Below the pieces are notes generated by a model that was given only the letters and a program-made list of their open reading frames with translations, did no database searches and had not been told where the DNA came from. A DNA stretch of 64,000 nt from Parapusillimonas granuli (GTDB lineage Bacteria > Pseudomonadota > Gammaproteobacteria > Burkholderiales > Burkholderiaceae_B): NCBI RefSeq assembly GCF_013416525.1, contig NZ_JACCEM010000003.1, positions 62,001 through 126,000 of the forward strand. Direction: 5' to 3'. Below are positions 11,489 to 20,324 of this stretch, in pieces (the stretch's first letter is position 1; each line of letters starts with the position of its first letter). A program made the position numbers and the translations under genes.

Positions 11489-14151
11489 CCCCATCGTCCA
11501 CCGTCCGCCTGCAATTGCATGCCGACTTCGGCTTCGATGCCGCGCGCGAGCAGGTGCCCTATTATGCCCGCCTGGGCGTCTCGCATTTCTATCTGTCGCC
11601 CGTCACCCGGGCGCGGCCGGGCTCGCGCCATGGCTACGACGTGGTCGACCATACCCGCGTGAGCGATGCGCTGGGCGGCGAGGAAGGCTTGATCGCCCTG
11701 GCCGAGTGCCTGCACGAGCAGGGCATGGGCCTGATCCTGGACATCGTTCCCAACCACATGGCGGTCCATGCCGACAACGCCTGGTGGTGGAGCGTGCTCG
11801 AATCCGGCGTGAACAGCCCATGCTCGGCGTGGTTCGACATCGACTGGCGGGCGGCGGACCCGCGGCTGCGCGGCAAGGTCCTGGCGCCCTTCCTGGCGCG
11901 CCCTTACGCGGAAAGCCTGGCGAACGGCGACATCCGGCTGGTCCACGATGACGGCGCCGGCGCCTGGCGCATCGAGGCTTGCGGCAATCCCTATCCCATC
12001 GCGCCAGGCACGATGCCGGCCCTGGGCCTGGATCCCGCCCAGTCGCAAAAGCTCTTCAGCGGCCGCCACGCCGACGGCCGCCAGCGCCTGCACGATCTGC
12101 TGGAGCGCCAGCACTACCGGCTGGCCTGGTGGCGTTGCGCGGCCGACAGCATCAACTGGCGCCGGTTCTTCGACATCACGGAGCTGATCGGCGTGCGCGT
12201 CGAGCTGGAAGAAGTCTTCGACGCGGTCCATGCGCTGCCCTTGAGGCTGTATGAGGACGGCTGGATAGACGGCTTGCGGATCGACCACGTGGACGGTCTG
12301 GCCGATCCGCTGGGATACTGCCGCCGGCTGCGCGCCGCCCTCGACGAGCGGGCCCTGCGCCGTCCGGCGAAGCCGGGCGCCGGCCGTGCCTGGATCGTGG
12401 TGGAGAAGATTCTCGCGCCCAGCGAAATCCTGGACAGCGACTGGCAGGCGGACGGCACGACGGGGTACGACTTCATGGACCAGGCGGGGGCCGTGCTGCA
12501 CGATCCCACGGGCGAGAGCGCGCTGACCGCCACCTGGAACGCGGTGGCGCAAGACGCGCGCGAAGTCGGCGACTACGTGCGCGAGGCCCGCGCGCTGCTG
12601 CTGCGGCGCTACTTCGTCGCCGAGCGCAAAGCCTTGCTGGAGGCCTTGCACGAGGTGGCCCAAAGAGGCCTGCAAGGCCGCGACTGGAGCATCGAAGCCA
12701 TTGGGCGCGTCCTGGACGAGCTGTTGCTCGGCTTTCCGGTGTACCGCAGCTATGCCGACGGAAGCGGGCGCCGGCAGGCGGACGCCGATCTGTTCAAGCG
12801 CTTGCTGCCCGGGGTGTCCGAGCGCCTGCAGCTGGGGCGCTACGAGGGCGAGCCCCTGCTGGCTTGCCTGGACGGCTGGCTGGGCGGCGAGCCCTGCCTG
12901 GGCGCGGCCATTCCGGATGCGCCGGGCGGCGACGCGCGCAAGACGGTGCTGAACCGGTTCCAGCAGCTGACGCCGCCGCTGGCGGCCAAGTCCCTGGAAG
13001 ACACCGTGTTCTACCGGTACGGGCGGCTGCTGTCGCGCAATGAAGTGGGTTCCGATCCGGCGGTTTTTTCCTTGTCGGTGGACGACTTCCACCAGCAGAA
13101 CGCCTGGCGCGCCCGCTACGGCAATATGTCCATGCTCGCCACCGCCACGCACGACCACAAGCGCGGCGAGGACGTCCGGGCCAGGCTGGCGGTGCTCAGC
13201 GAGATTCCCCTGCGCTGGGGGCGCAAGGCGCGCGGCTGGCTGCGGGACGCCGAGCATGAATACCCGGCGGCCGGCCCGCGCCAGGCGGGCGAGCGCTACA
13301 TGCTGTTCCAGACGCTGGTCGGCGCCTGGCCGCTGGATCTGGCGCCCGACGCCGCGCCGGCGGACACGCAAGCCTATCTGGACAGGGTCGCCGCGTGGCA
13401 GCTCAAGGCGCTGCGCGAGGCCAAGCGGGACAGCAGCTGGATGGCGCCGGATCCGGGCTACGAGGCGCGGGCCGCGGACTTCATCGGCAGCCTGGCCGCG
13501 GGGGGCGCAAATCGGGCCTTGCTGGCGGAGATCGGAGAATTCGCCCACGACGTGGCCGCCGCCGGCGCCGTCAACAGCCTGGCGCAGCTGATGCTGAGAG
13601 TGATGTCGCCCGGCGTTCCCGACCTCTACCAGGGGACCGAGCTATGGGATTTCAGCCTGGTGGACCCCGACAACCGGCGGCCGGTGGCCCATGATCTGCG
13701 CGGCCGCATGCTGCGGGAACTGGAGGGGAAGGACCATGCCGCGCTGCTGCGGGACTGGCGCTCCGGCGCGATCAAGCAGGCCGTGCTGGCCCGGTCGCTG
13801 GCGGTGCGCCGCGGCATGCCGGAGCTGTTCCGCAAGGGCGACTACGTGCCGCTGCGGGTGGACGGCCCGCGCACCGGCCACGTGCTGGCCTTCATGCGGG
13901 TACTGGGCGACCAGCACGCCGTCGTCGTGGCGCCGCGCCTGTGCGCCCAGGCGATAGGCATCGGGGCCGCCGCCCCGATGCTGCCCGCGACCTACTGGCG
14001 CGGCACGCGGCTGGCGCTGCCGTCGCGCTATGCGGGCGCGGCCTTCACCGATGCCCTGACCGGCGCGCGGCATGCCGGCGCCGCCGACGGCATGCTGGAC
14101 GTGACCGGCCTGCTGGCCCGCCTGCCCGTGGCCTTGCTGGTCGAGGCGTGA
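11485..14151 (+). CDS. treY: Malto-oligosyltrehalose synthase
   Basis: First step of the TreY/TreZ route: intramolecular transglucosylation that turns the reducing-end alpha-1,4 bond of a malto-oligosaccharide into an alpha,alpha-1,1 (trehalose) bond. The protein has 888 aa. The N terminus (VRLQLHADFGFDAA, then YARLGVSHFYLSP) is typical of the family. Catalytic residues: D267 in LRIDHVDGLADP, E307 in VVEKILAPSE and D557 in TATHDHKRGEDVR. The ATG overlaps the malQ stop (ATGA); no strong separate ribosome site is seen, so coupling to malQ translation is likely. It is the last gene of the operon and converges on gdhA with only 4 bases between the stop codons. Confidence 0.94.
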   Translation: MTPSSTVRLQLHADFGFDAAREQVPYYARLGVSHFYLSPVTRARPGSRHGYDVVDHTRVSDALGGEEGLIALAECLHEQGMGLILDIVPNHMAVHADNAWWWSVLESGVNSPCSAWFDIDWRAADPRLRGKVLAPFLARPYAESLANGDIRLVHDDGAGAWRIEACGNPYPIAPGTMPALGLDPAQSQKLFSGRHADGRQRLHDLLERQHYRLAWWRCAADSINWRRFFDITELIGVRVELEEVFDAVHALPLRLYEDGWIDGLRIDHVDGLADPLGYCRRLRAALDERALRRPAKPGAGRAWIVVEKILAPSEILDSDWQADGTTGYDFMDQAGAVLHDPTGESALTATWNAVAQDAREVGDYVREARALLLRRYFVAERKALLEALHEVAQRGLQGRDWSIEAIGRVLDELLLGFPVYRSYADGSGRRQADADLFKRLLPGVSERLQLGRYEGEPLLACLDGWLGGEPCLGAAIPDAPGGDARKTVLNRFQQLTPPLAAKSLEDTVFYRYGRLLSRNEVGSDPAVFSLSVDDFHQQNAWRARYGNMSMLATATHDHKRGEDVRARLAVLSEIPLRWGRKARGWLRDAEHEYPAAGPRQAGERYMLFQTLVGAWPLDLAPDAAPADTQAYLDRVAAWQLKALREAKRDSSWMAPDPGYEARAADFIGSLAAGGANRALLAEIGEFAHDVAAAGAVNSLAQLMLRVMSPGVPDLYQGTELWDFSLVDPDNRRPVAHDLRGRMLRELEGKDHAALLRDWRSGAIKQAVLARSLAVRRGMPELFRKGDYVPLRVDGPRTGHVLAFMRVLGDQHAVVVAPRLCAQAIGIGAAAPMLPATYWRGTRLALPSRYAGAAFTDALTGARHAGAADGMLDVTGLLARLPVALLVEA

Positions 14152-14155
14152 GGGA

Positions 14156-15445
14156 TCAGGGATAGAGGCCGCGCAGTTCGCGTGCCTCCAGGATGCGCGT
14201 GCAGGCGGTGATGAAGGCCGCCGTCCGCTGGCTGACGCGGTGTTCCTTGGCGACGGCGGAGACAGCGCTGTATGCGCTGCGCATCATGGCTTCCAGGCGG
14301 TGGTTGATTTCGGGCTCGGTCCAGTAGAAGCTGGAAAAGTCCTGGACCCATTCGAAATAGCTGACCGTGACGCCGCCGGCGTTGGCCAGGACGTCGGGGA
14401 CGATCAGGGTGCCCTTGGACGTCAGGATATCGTCGGCTTCGGGCGTGGTGGGGCCGTTGGCGCCTTCGATGACGATTTTCGCCCGGATGCCGTCCGCGTT
14501 GCTTTCGTTGATCTGGCCTTCCAGGGCGGCGGGAATCAGGAGCTCGGTGTCCAGCGCCCAGAATTCGGCGGCGGACAGCGATTCGGTGCCCGGGCAGCCG
14601 GCGACGCCGCCGTGCTCTTCGGCGTGCTTGGTCAGGCCCAGGACGTCCAGCCCGCCGGCGTTGTGCACGCAGCCGGTGTGGTCCTGGACGGCGATGACCT
14701 TCGCGCCGGCTTCATAGAACAGGCGGGCGGCCGTGCCGCCGACGTTGCCGAAGCCCTGTATGACGACGCGAGCCCCTTCGATGGGAATGCCGGCGTCGCG
14801 GGCGGCTTCGGTGCCGATCACGAACACGCCGCGGCCGGTGGCTTCGACCCGGCCCAGGCTGCCGCCCAGGGCGACGGGCTTGCCGGTGACCACGCCGGTG
14901 GTCGTGGCGCCCTTGTTCATGGAGTAGGTGTCCATCATCCAAGCCATGGTCTGGGCGTTGGTGTTGACGTCGGGCGCGGGGATGTCTTTGTGGGGCCCGA
15001 TGATGGCGCCGATTTCACTGGTGTAGCGTCGGGTGATGCGTTCGAGCTCGCCGCGCGAATAATTGCGCGGGTCGATGCGCACCCCGCCCTTGGCGCCGCC
15101 GAAGGGCAGGTTGACCGCGGCCGCCTTGACGGACATCCAGGCCGCCAGCGCCATGACTTCCGACAGGGTGACGTCTTGGTGGAAGCGCACGCCGCCCTTG
15201 CCCGGGCCGCGGCTGGTGTTGTGCTGCACCCGGTAGCCCTCGAAGTGGGCGATGGTGCCGTTGTCCAATTCCACCGGAATGTCCACGATCAGAGTCCGCT
15301 TGGGCCGTTTCAGGGTTTCGACCCATTTGGACAGCTTGCCCAGGTAGGGGGTAACGCGCTCTACCTGCTCCAGGTAAATGCCCCAAGGGCCGAGGTCGTC
15401 GGCGTGCAGATATGAAGGGAGCGGATGCGTCGGGTTTTCTGACAT
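14156..15445 (-). CDS. gdhA: Glutamate dehydrogenase
   Basis: Reversible oxidative deamination of glutamate to 2-oxoglutarate and ammonia; cytoplasmic, 429 aa. Visible motifs are the substrate-site lysines K83 ([12 protein letters not shown]) and K119 ([12 protein letters not shown]), the stretch [14 protein letters not shown], and the Rossmann nucleotide site GFGNVGG. Length and motifs fit the hexameric ELFV dehydrogenases of about 420-450 aa. The sequence resembles the GudB/RocG type, but coenzyme preference cannot be read safely. The start at MSENPTH was chosen because homology begins right after it; a 50-codon extension upstream has no family likeness. The gene is convergent with treY and divergent from the Bug protein gene. 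Confidence 0.93.
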   Translation of the reverse strand: MSENPTHPLPSYLHADDLGPWGIYLEQVERVTPYLGKLSKWVETLKRPKRTLIVDIPVELDNGTIAHFEGYRVQHNTSRGPGKGGVRFHQDVTLSEVMALAAWMSVKAAAVNLPFGGAKGGVRIDPRNYSRGELERITRRYTSEIGAIIGPHKDIPAPDVNTNAQTMAWMMDTYSMNKGATTTGVVTGKPVALGGSLGRVEATGRGVFVIGTEAARDAGIPIEGARVVIQGFGNVGGTAARLFYEAGAKVIAVQDHTGCVHNAGGLDVLGLTKHAEEHGGVAGCPGTESLSAAEFWALDTELLIPAALEGQINESNADGIRAKIVIEGANGPTTPEADDILTSKGTLIVPDVLANAGGVTVSYFEWVQDFSSFYWTEPEINHRLEAMMRSAYSAVSAVAKEHRVSQRTAAFITACTRILEARELRGLYP

Positions 15446-15533
15446 TTGGAGGGCCTTAATGATTGAATGTGGCGCCCGCCGGCGCGGGCGGTGGATTGGA
15501 AATGCGGATATTTTAGTGTCTTGCCGCGGTAGC

Positions 15534-15570
15534 GTCCCTTTTTTTCGGGGGCGTGTGCCAAAAAGGGGAC
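15534..15570. repeat. Inverted repeat in the gdhA/Bug intergenic region
   Basis: Arms GTCCCTTTTTT (from 15534) and AAAAAGGGGAC (15560-15570) are complementary at 10 of 11 positions, with about 15 bases between them. The element lies in the 248-base divergent gap 15446-15693, which otherwise holds the two promoter regions and no recognisable gene. It could be an extragenic palindrome, a remnant of a mobile repeat or a regulatory hairpin. Confidence 0.5.
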
Positions 15571-15693
15571 GGAAGCGCGGACGCGCCCCCGGCATGCGCC
15601 GGCAGGGCCGGTCCGGATTTCATTATCGGATATTTGCATGCATAATCAAGCCCGTAAATCTTCATGTCTATAAATTCAATGAGGCAAAAGTCC

Positions 15694-16659
15694 ATGTCTA
15701 AAATTCTGAAATCCATGCTGGCCGTAACGCTCTTCGGGGTCGCGGGCATCAGCCAGGCCTCGGCCTGGCCTGAAAGAGCCGTGCAATGGGTCATCCCGTA
15801 TCCCGCCGGCGGCGGCTCCGACGTCATCGGCCGGGTGGTGGCATCCGGCCTGGAAAAGCGGCTGGGCCAGCCCATCGTCGTGGAGAACAAGCCGGGCGCG
15901 GCCACCATCGTGGGCGCCAGCTACATCCAGAGCGCCAAGTCTGACGGCTACGTGGTGGGCACGGCCGATTCCGGAACCCTGGCCTTCAACCCGTCCCTGT
16001 ACGATTCCCTGAAGTACGACCCGGCCAAATTCACGTATATCGGCGGGCTGGGGCGCTTTCCGCTGATGCTGGCCGTCAAGGAAGACTCTCCGTTCAAGTC
16101 CGTGGCCGACGTCCTGGATGCGGCGCGCAAAGAGCCCGGGCAGCTCACTTCCGCCTCGGCGGGGGCGGGTTCGCCCCACCACATGGCCCTGGAAATGTTC
16201 AAGCAGCGCGCCGGCGTGCAGATCCAGCACGTGCCGTACAAAGGCGCCGCTCCCGCCCTGCAGGACATCCTGGGCGGCCAGGTCAGCCTGGGGTTCGTCG
16301 ATTCCGCATCGGCGCTGGCCAACATCAAGGCCGGCAAGCTGCGCGTGCTGGCCGTCGCCACGCCCGAGCGCATCGCCCTGCTGCCGCAAGTGCCCACCAT
16401 GGCCGAGGCGGGCGTCCCGAACTTCACCGCCTATGCTTGGCAAGGCCTGGTCGGCCCGGCCGACCTGCCCGGCGAGGTCGTGGAAAAGCTCAGCAATGAA
16501 TTGGCGGCGTCCTTGAAATCCGAAGAGATCGACGCCAAGATCCGCGCCATGGGCGTCGAGCCCCTGCCCATGCCCGCCGCCGAATTCAAGCGCTATTCGG
16601 ACGCCCAGCGGGCCGAATGGGCCGAGGTCATCAAGACCGCCGGAATCAAGCTGAACTGA
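15694..16659 (+). CDS. Bug/TctC-family periplasmic solute-binding protein
   Basis: Periplasmic substrate-binding protein of the tripartite tricarboxylate transporter class (321 aa). The first 24 residues are a signal peptide (lysines, a hydrophobic core, cleavage after QASA before WPERAV). The family hallmarks VIPYPAGGGSDVIGR and VVENKPGAATIVGA follow, then LPQVPTMAEAG near the C terminus. The start at 15694 was preferred to an in-frame ATG at 15664 because GAGG at 15681-15684 lies 9 bases upstream and the signal peptide begins there. No TctA/TctB membrane partner is adjacent, the usual state for the expanded Bug family in Bordetella relatives. The ligand cannot be read from sequence; organic acids are typical. 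Confidence 0.92.
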   Translation: MSKILKSMLAVTLFGVAGISQASAWPERAVQWVIPYPAGGGSDVIGRVVASGLEKRLGQPIVVENKPGAATIVGASYIQSAKSDGYVVGTADSGTLAFNPSLYDSLKYDPAKFTYIGGLGRFPLMLAVKEDSPFKSVADVLDAARKEPGQLTSASAGAGSPHHMALEMFKQRAGVQIQHVPYKGAAPALQDILGGQVSLGFVDSASALANIKAGKLRVLAVATPERIALLPQVPTMAEAGVPNFTAYAWQGLVGPADLPGEVVEKLSNELAASLKSEEIDAKIRAMGVEPLPMPAAEFKRYSDAQRAEWAEVIKTAGIKLN

Positions 16660-16685
16660 GTGCGGCCGCTTGGCGCCATGGGGCG

Positions 16686-17360
16686 CTACATTCCGTAGCG
16701 CTTCAGGCCTTCCAGGTCCAGGACCTGCAAGGCGCCGTATTCCACCTTCAGCAAACGGGCGGATTCGAGCTTGCTGAGGGCCTGGTTGGCCCGCTGCCGC
16801 GATATGCGGGCCAGGTAGCCCACTTCTTCCTGGGTGATGTCCAGCCGCATGTTGCGGCTGGGGTATAGCAGGGGGTTGAACAGTTCCGCCAGGCAGCGGG
16901 CGACCCGGGCGTCGGGCGCCAGCAGGCGGTCGGATTCCGCCTTGCCCACGAACTGCCCCACGCGCTCGTTCAGTTGGTGCAGCAGGTAGCGATTGAACGG
17001 GATGCTGCGGTCGAGCAGCCAGTTGAAGGTCTGGTCGGGCAGCCGCGCGATGGTGGTGTTGCGCAAGGCCACGACGTCGTATTTGCGGGCTTCGTTTTTC
17101 AAGAGCGAGCCTTCGCCCAGCCAGCCGCCGGCGGGCACGCCCATCAGCGAGGCCACCTTGCCGTCGGAATTGCCCACCGACACCTTGATCAGGCCGCTGA
17201 TGACGCCCAGCCAGGCGTGGGCCTGTTCGCCCTTGCGTTCTATCATGGCGCCGGCCGGGTAGTGCGTGGTCGAGATGTCACGCTGGACGCGTTCCTGCTG
17301 TTCGCGGTCGAGTAGCCTGAACCAGGCGGCTGCGTCTTGCAGGGAGTCTTTCATCAGCAT
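16686..17360 (-). CDS. Crp/Fnr-family transcriptional regulator
   Basis: 224-aa regulator with an N-terminal cyclic-nucleotide-like beta-barrel (YPAGAMIERKGEQAHAWLGV, then GEGSLLKNE) and a C-terminal winged helix-turn-helix (LDITQEEVGYLARISRQRAN, then ALSKLESARLLKV). There is no cysteine set of the FNR [4Fe-4S] kind in the N-terminal part, so it is not an obvious oxygen sensor. The start at MLMKDSLQD (17360, or 17354) was chosen; the frame is open upstream but that stretch is hydrophobic and covers the promoter. It is divergently transcribed from the acyl-CoA synthetase/Liv operon and probably regulates it, itself, or both. Confidence 0.88.
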   Translation of the reverse strand: MLMKDSLQDAAAWFRLLDREQQERVQRDISTTHYPAGAMIERKGEQAHAWLGVISGLIKVSVGNSDGKVASLMGVPAGGWLGEGSLLKNEARKYDVVALRNTTIARLPDQTFNWLLDRSIPFNRYLLHQLNERVGQFVGKAESDRLLAPDARVARCLAELFNPLLYPSRNMRLDITQEEVGYLARISRQRANQALSKLESARLLKVEYGALQVLDLEGLKRYGM

Positions 17361-17387
17361 GAGGATTAACCCTAGAAAAAGCAGGAA

Positions 17388-17403
17388 TGTCACGTTCGTG
17401 ACA
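17388..17403. promoter_or_regulatory. Palindromic candidate operator between Crp-like gene and Liv operon
   Basis: TGTCACGTTCGTGACA is a 16-base inverted repeat with 7-base arms (TGTCACG / CGTGACA) and a 2-base centre. It lies in the 142-base divergent gap, 28 bases from the regulator start and 99 bases from the synthetase start. TTGACG at 17405 and A/T-rich TATAAC and TTATAC at 17423-17434 lie beside it, a plausible promoter zone. Size and symmetry fit a Crp/Fnr-type dimer site, although the half-site is not the classical TGTGA or TTGAT. Confidence 0.55.
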
Positions 17404-17502
17404 GTTGACGCGGTGGCGAGCCTATAACTTATACCCAGCTCAATCATAAAACGTCCGGACCGTGCGCAAGCACTAGGAAATCTACCGACCGGAGGAGACA
17501 AC

Positions 17503-19476
17503 GTGGCGCAAAATGTCGCTTCGCCGCACGCCGATGCAGGGATGACGTTCCCTGCGCTGGTGCTGCATCATGCCAAGGTGCGTGGCGCGCGCCCCGCCAT
17601 GCGCGAAAAGGATCTGGGCATCTGGCAGACCATCACCTGGGCCGAGCTCGCCGCGCAGGTGCAGGAGCTTGCCCACGGCCTGGCCGCGCTGGGCCTGCGC
17701 GCCGGCCAGCACGTGGCCATTGTAGGCGAGAATCGCCCGCGCCTATACCTCGCGATGATGGCCGCGCAATGCGTGGGCGCCATCCCCGTCCCCTTGTACC
17801 AGGACGCCGTCGCGCAGGAAATGCTGTACGTGCTGCAGGACGCCGAAATCAGCCTGGCCGTCGTCGAAGACCAGGAACAGGTGGACAAGCTGCTGGAAGT
17901 CAGCGACCGATACCCGGGGCTTGCGCGCATCGTGTACGACGACCCGCGTGGCCTGCGCAACTACAAGGACGCCAGGCTGATGGCCTTCACGCGCGTGCTG
18001 GAGCTTGGGCGCGAGCACGCCGCCGCCCATCCGGCCCATGTCGACCAGGCCATCGCCGCCATCGACCCGCAAGACGCGGCCGCCATGTTCTATACGTCGG
18101 GCACCACCGGCAAGCCCAAAGGGGTGGTGCTCAGCCACCATGCCCTGATCGACCGCGGCCTGGCCATACAGGAATTCGAAGGCCTGACCGACCGCGAAGA
18201 CGTCCTGGCCTACCTGCCGCCCGCATGGATAGGCCAGAACATGTTCTCGTACACGCAGTTCCTGGTCACCGGCTTCACCGTCAACCATCCCGAATCCCCC
18301 GACACCGTCGCGATCGACATGCGCGACGTCGGCCCCACCTATTATTTCGCCCCGCCGCGCGTGCTGGAAGGCCTGCTGACGCACGTCATGATCCGCATGG
18401 AGGACGCCGGCGCGATCAAGCGCAAGATGTTCCACGCCTGCATGAAGCTCGCGCGCCGGGTGGGGGTGCGCATCCTGGACCAGGACCCGTCGGTCGGCGC
18501 CTGGGACAGGCTCAAGTACGCCGTGGGCAACCTGCTGGTCTACGGGCCCTTGCGCAACGCCCTGGGCATGAGCCGCGTGCGCGTCGCATATACGGCGGGC
18601 GAGGCCATCGGGCCGGACCTGTTCATTTTCTACCGTTCCATCGGCATCAATCTGAAGCAGCTCTACGGCTCCACCGAAACCTCGGTGTTCGTCTGCGTGC
18701 AGGCGAACGGCCAGGTGCGGTCCGACACCGTCGGGCCGCCCGTCAAGGGCGTGGAGATCCGGGTGGCCGACAACGGCGAGATCCAGGTCAAGAGCCCTGG
18801 CCTGTTCAAGGGCTATTACCGCAACCCGGCCGCCACGGCCGAATCCTATACCGAGGACGGCTGGTATCACACGGGCGACGCCGGCTACCTGGACACCGAC
18901 GGGCAGCTCAAGATCATCGACCGCGCCAAGGACGTCGGCAAGCTGGCCGACGGCAGCCTGTTCGCCCCCAAATACATCGAAAACAAGCTCAAGTTCTTCC
19001 AGTACATCAAAGAGGCGGTGGCCTTCGGCGCCGGCCGCCCGGAAGTCTGCGCCTTCATCAACATCGACCTGGAAGCGGTGGGCAACTGGGCCGAGCGCCG
19101 CGGCCTGCCCTATGCCGGCTATACCGATCTCGCCGGCAAGCCCCAGGTGTCGGAGCTGATCCGCGAATGCGTCGAGCAGGTCAACGCCGACCTGGCCGCC
19201 GACCCGCGGCTGGCCGCGTCGCAGGTCTCGCGCTTCCTCATCCTGCACAAAGAGCTGGACCCGGACGACGACGAGCTCACGCGCACGCGCAAGGTCAGGC
19301 GCGCCTTCATCGCCCAGAAGTACCAGGTGCTGGTCGACGCCATGTTCGCGGGCAAGTCCAGCCAGTTCATCGAAACCGAGGTCAAGTTCGAGGACGGTCG
19401 CAGCGGGGCGATCTCCGCCGACCTGCAGATCATCCCGGCGAAGACCTACCCGGAAAACACCAGGAAGGCCGCATGA
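17503..19476 (+). CDS. AMP-forming acyl-CoA synthetase (long-chain acyl-CoA ligase type)
   Basis: Activates a carboxylic acid as acyl-AMP and transfers it to CoA. The protein has 657 aa and a complete set of ANL motifs: P-loop MFYTSGTTGKPKGVVLSH, YGSTETS, WYHTGDAGYLD and the hinge region IDRAKDVGKLADGS. GTG is the start, with GGAGGAG at 17491-17497 five bases upstream. The gene heads an operon with livG, livH, livM, livK and livF, so its substrate is probably the acid imported by that transporter. Long-chain, branched-chain or aryl acids are all possible; the chain length is like the FadD/FACS group. Confidence 0.88.
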   Translation: MAQNVASPHADAGMTFPALVLHHAKVRGARPAMREKDLGIWQTITWAELAAQVQELAHGLAALGLRAGQHVAIVGENRPRLYLAMMAAQCVGAIPVPLYQDAVAQEMLYVLQDAEISLAVVEDQEQVDKLLEVSDRYPGLARIVYDDPRGLRNYKDARLMAFTRVLELGREHAAAHPAHVDQAIAAIDPQDAAAMFYTSGTTGKPKGVVLSHHALIDRGLAIQEFEGLTDREDVLAYLPPAWIGQNMFSYTQFLVTGFTVNHPESPDTVAIDMRDVGPTYYFAPPRVLEGLLTHVMIRMEDAGAIKRKMFHACMKLARRVGVRILDQDPSVGAWDRLKYAVGNLLVYGPLRNALGMSRVRVAYTAGEAIGPDLFIFYRSIGINLKQLYGSTETSVFVCVQANGQVRSDTVGPPVKGVEIRVADNGEIQVKSPGLFKGYYRNPAATAESYTEDGWYHTGDAGYLDTDGQLKIIDRAKDVGKLADGSLFAPKYIENKLKFFQYIKEAVAFGAGRPEVCAFINIDLEAVGNWAERRGLPYAGYTDLAGKPQVSELIRECVEQVNADLAADPRLAASQVSRFLILHKELDPDDDELTRTRKVRRAFIAQKYQVLVDAMFAGKSSQFIETEVKFEDGRSGAISADLQIIPAKTYPENTRKAA

Positions 19477-20309
19477 TGAGCCAGAGCATGCACCAGCGCC
19501 GGATGGGCGAAGTCATACTCGACTTGCGCAACATTTCATTGTCCTTCGGCGGCGTCAAGGCGCTCACGGACATCTCCTTCGACATCCGCGAGCACGAGAT
19601 CCGCGCCATCATCGGGCCCAACGGGGCGGGCAAGAGCTCCATGCTGAACGTCATCAACGGCGTCTATACCCCGCAAAAAGGCGAAATCCTGCTCGACGGC
19701 ATCCGCTTTTCCAAGATGAATTCGCGCCGCGCCGCCGAGATGGGCATTGCGCGCACCTTCCAGAACCTGGCGCTGTTCAAGGGCATGAGCGTGCTTGACA
19801 ACATCATGACGGGCCGCAACCTGCGCATGAAAAGCGGCATACTCGCCCAGGCCCTGCGCCTGGGCTCGGCCGAGCGCGAAGAAATCGCGCACCGGGAATT
19901 CGTCGAGAACATCATCGACTTCCTCGAAATCCAGGCGCACCGCAAGACCCCGGTGGGCCGGCTGCCCTACGGCTTGCAGAAGCGGGTGGACCTGGGCCGC
20001 GCCCTGGCCATGGAGCCGCGCATCCTGCTGCTCGACGAGCCCATGGCCGGCATGAACATCGAGGAAAAGCAGGACATGAGCCGTTTCATCCTCGACGTGA
20101 ACGATGAATACGGAACCACCATCGTCCTGATCGAGCACGACATGGGCGTGGTCATGGACATCTCCGACCGCGTGGTGGTCCTGGACTACGGGCGCAAGAT
20201 CGGCGACGGCGCGCCGGACGACGTCCGCCAGAGCCCCGAGGTGATCCGGGCCTATCTGGGGGCGGGCGGCGCCGCCCCGGCCCCGGCCGAACCCGGGCTC
20301 GCCAAATAG
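19473..20309 (+). CDS. livG: ABC transporter ATP-binding protein LivG
   Basis: One of two ATPases of a branched-chain-amino-acid-type (HAAT) importer. The protein has 278 aa, with Walker A GPNGAGKSS at residues 48-56, the LivG-type signature LPYGLQKRVDLGRAL, Walker B ILLLDEPMAGMN and the switch histidine in VLIEHDMGVVM. The ATG overlaps the stop of the upstream synthetase (ATGA); a second ATG directly follows, and AGGAAGG at 19462-19468 could serve either. The Ala/Pro-rich tail is longer than in E. coli LivG. Position and coupling tie it to the synthetase upstream. Confidence 0.92.
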   Translation: MMSQSMHQRRMGEVILDLRNISLSFGGVKALTDISFDIREHEIRAIIGPNGAGKSSMLNVINGVYTPQKGEILLDGIRFSKMNSRRAAEMGIARTFQNLALFKGMSVLDNIMTGRNLRMKSGILAQALRLGSAEREEIAHREFVENIIDFLEIQAHRKTPVGRLPYGLQKRVDLGRALAMEPRILLLDEPMAGMNIEEKQDMSRFILDVNDEYGTTIVLIEHDMGVVMDISDRVVVLDYGRKIGDGAPDDVRQSPEVIRAYLGAGGAAPAPAEPGLAK

Positions 20310-20324
20310 GAAAGGACGGCAGAC

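Noticed and set aside
8993-11494. 833-codon open frame antisense to malQ
   Set aside because: Same shadow effect; the + strand frame has the GH77 motifs.
17361-17501. N-terminal extension of the Crp/Fnr protein
   Set aside because: It would be a hydrophobic stretch unlike the family and would cover the divergent promoter and its palindrome.
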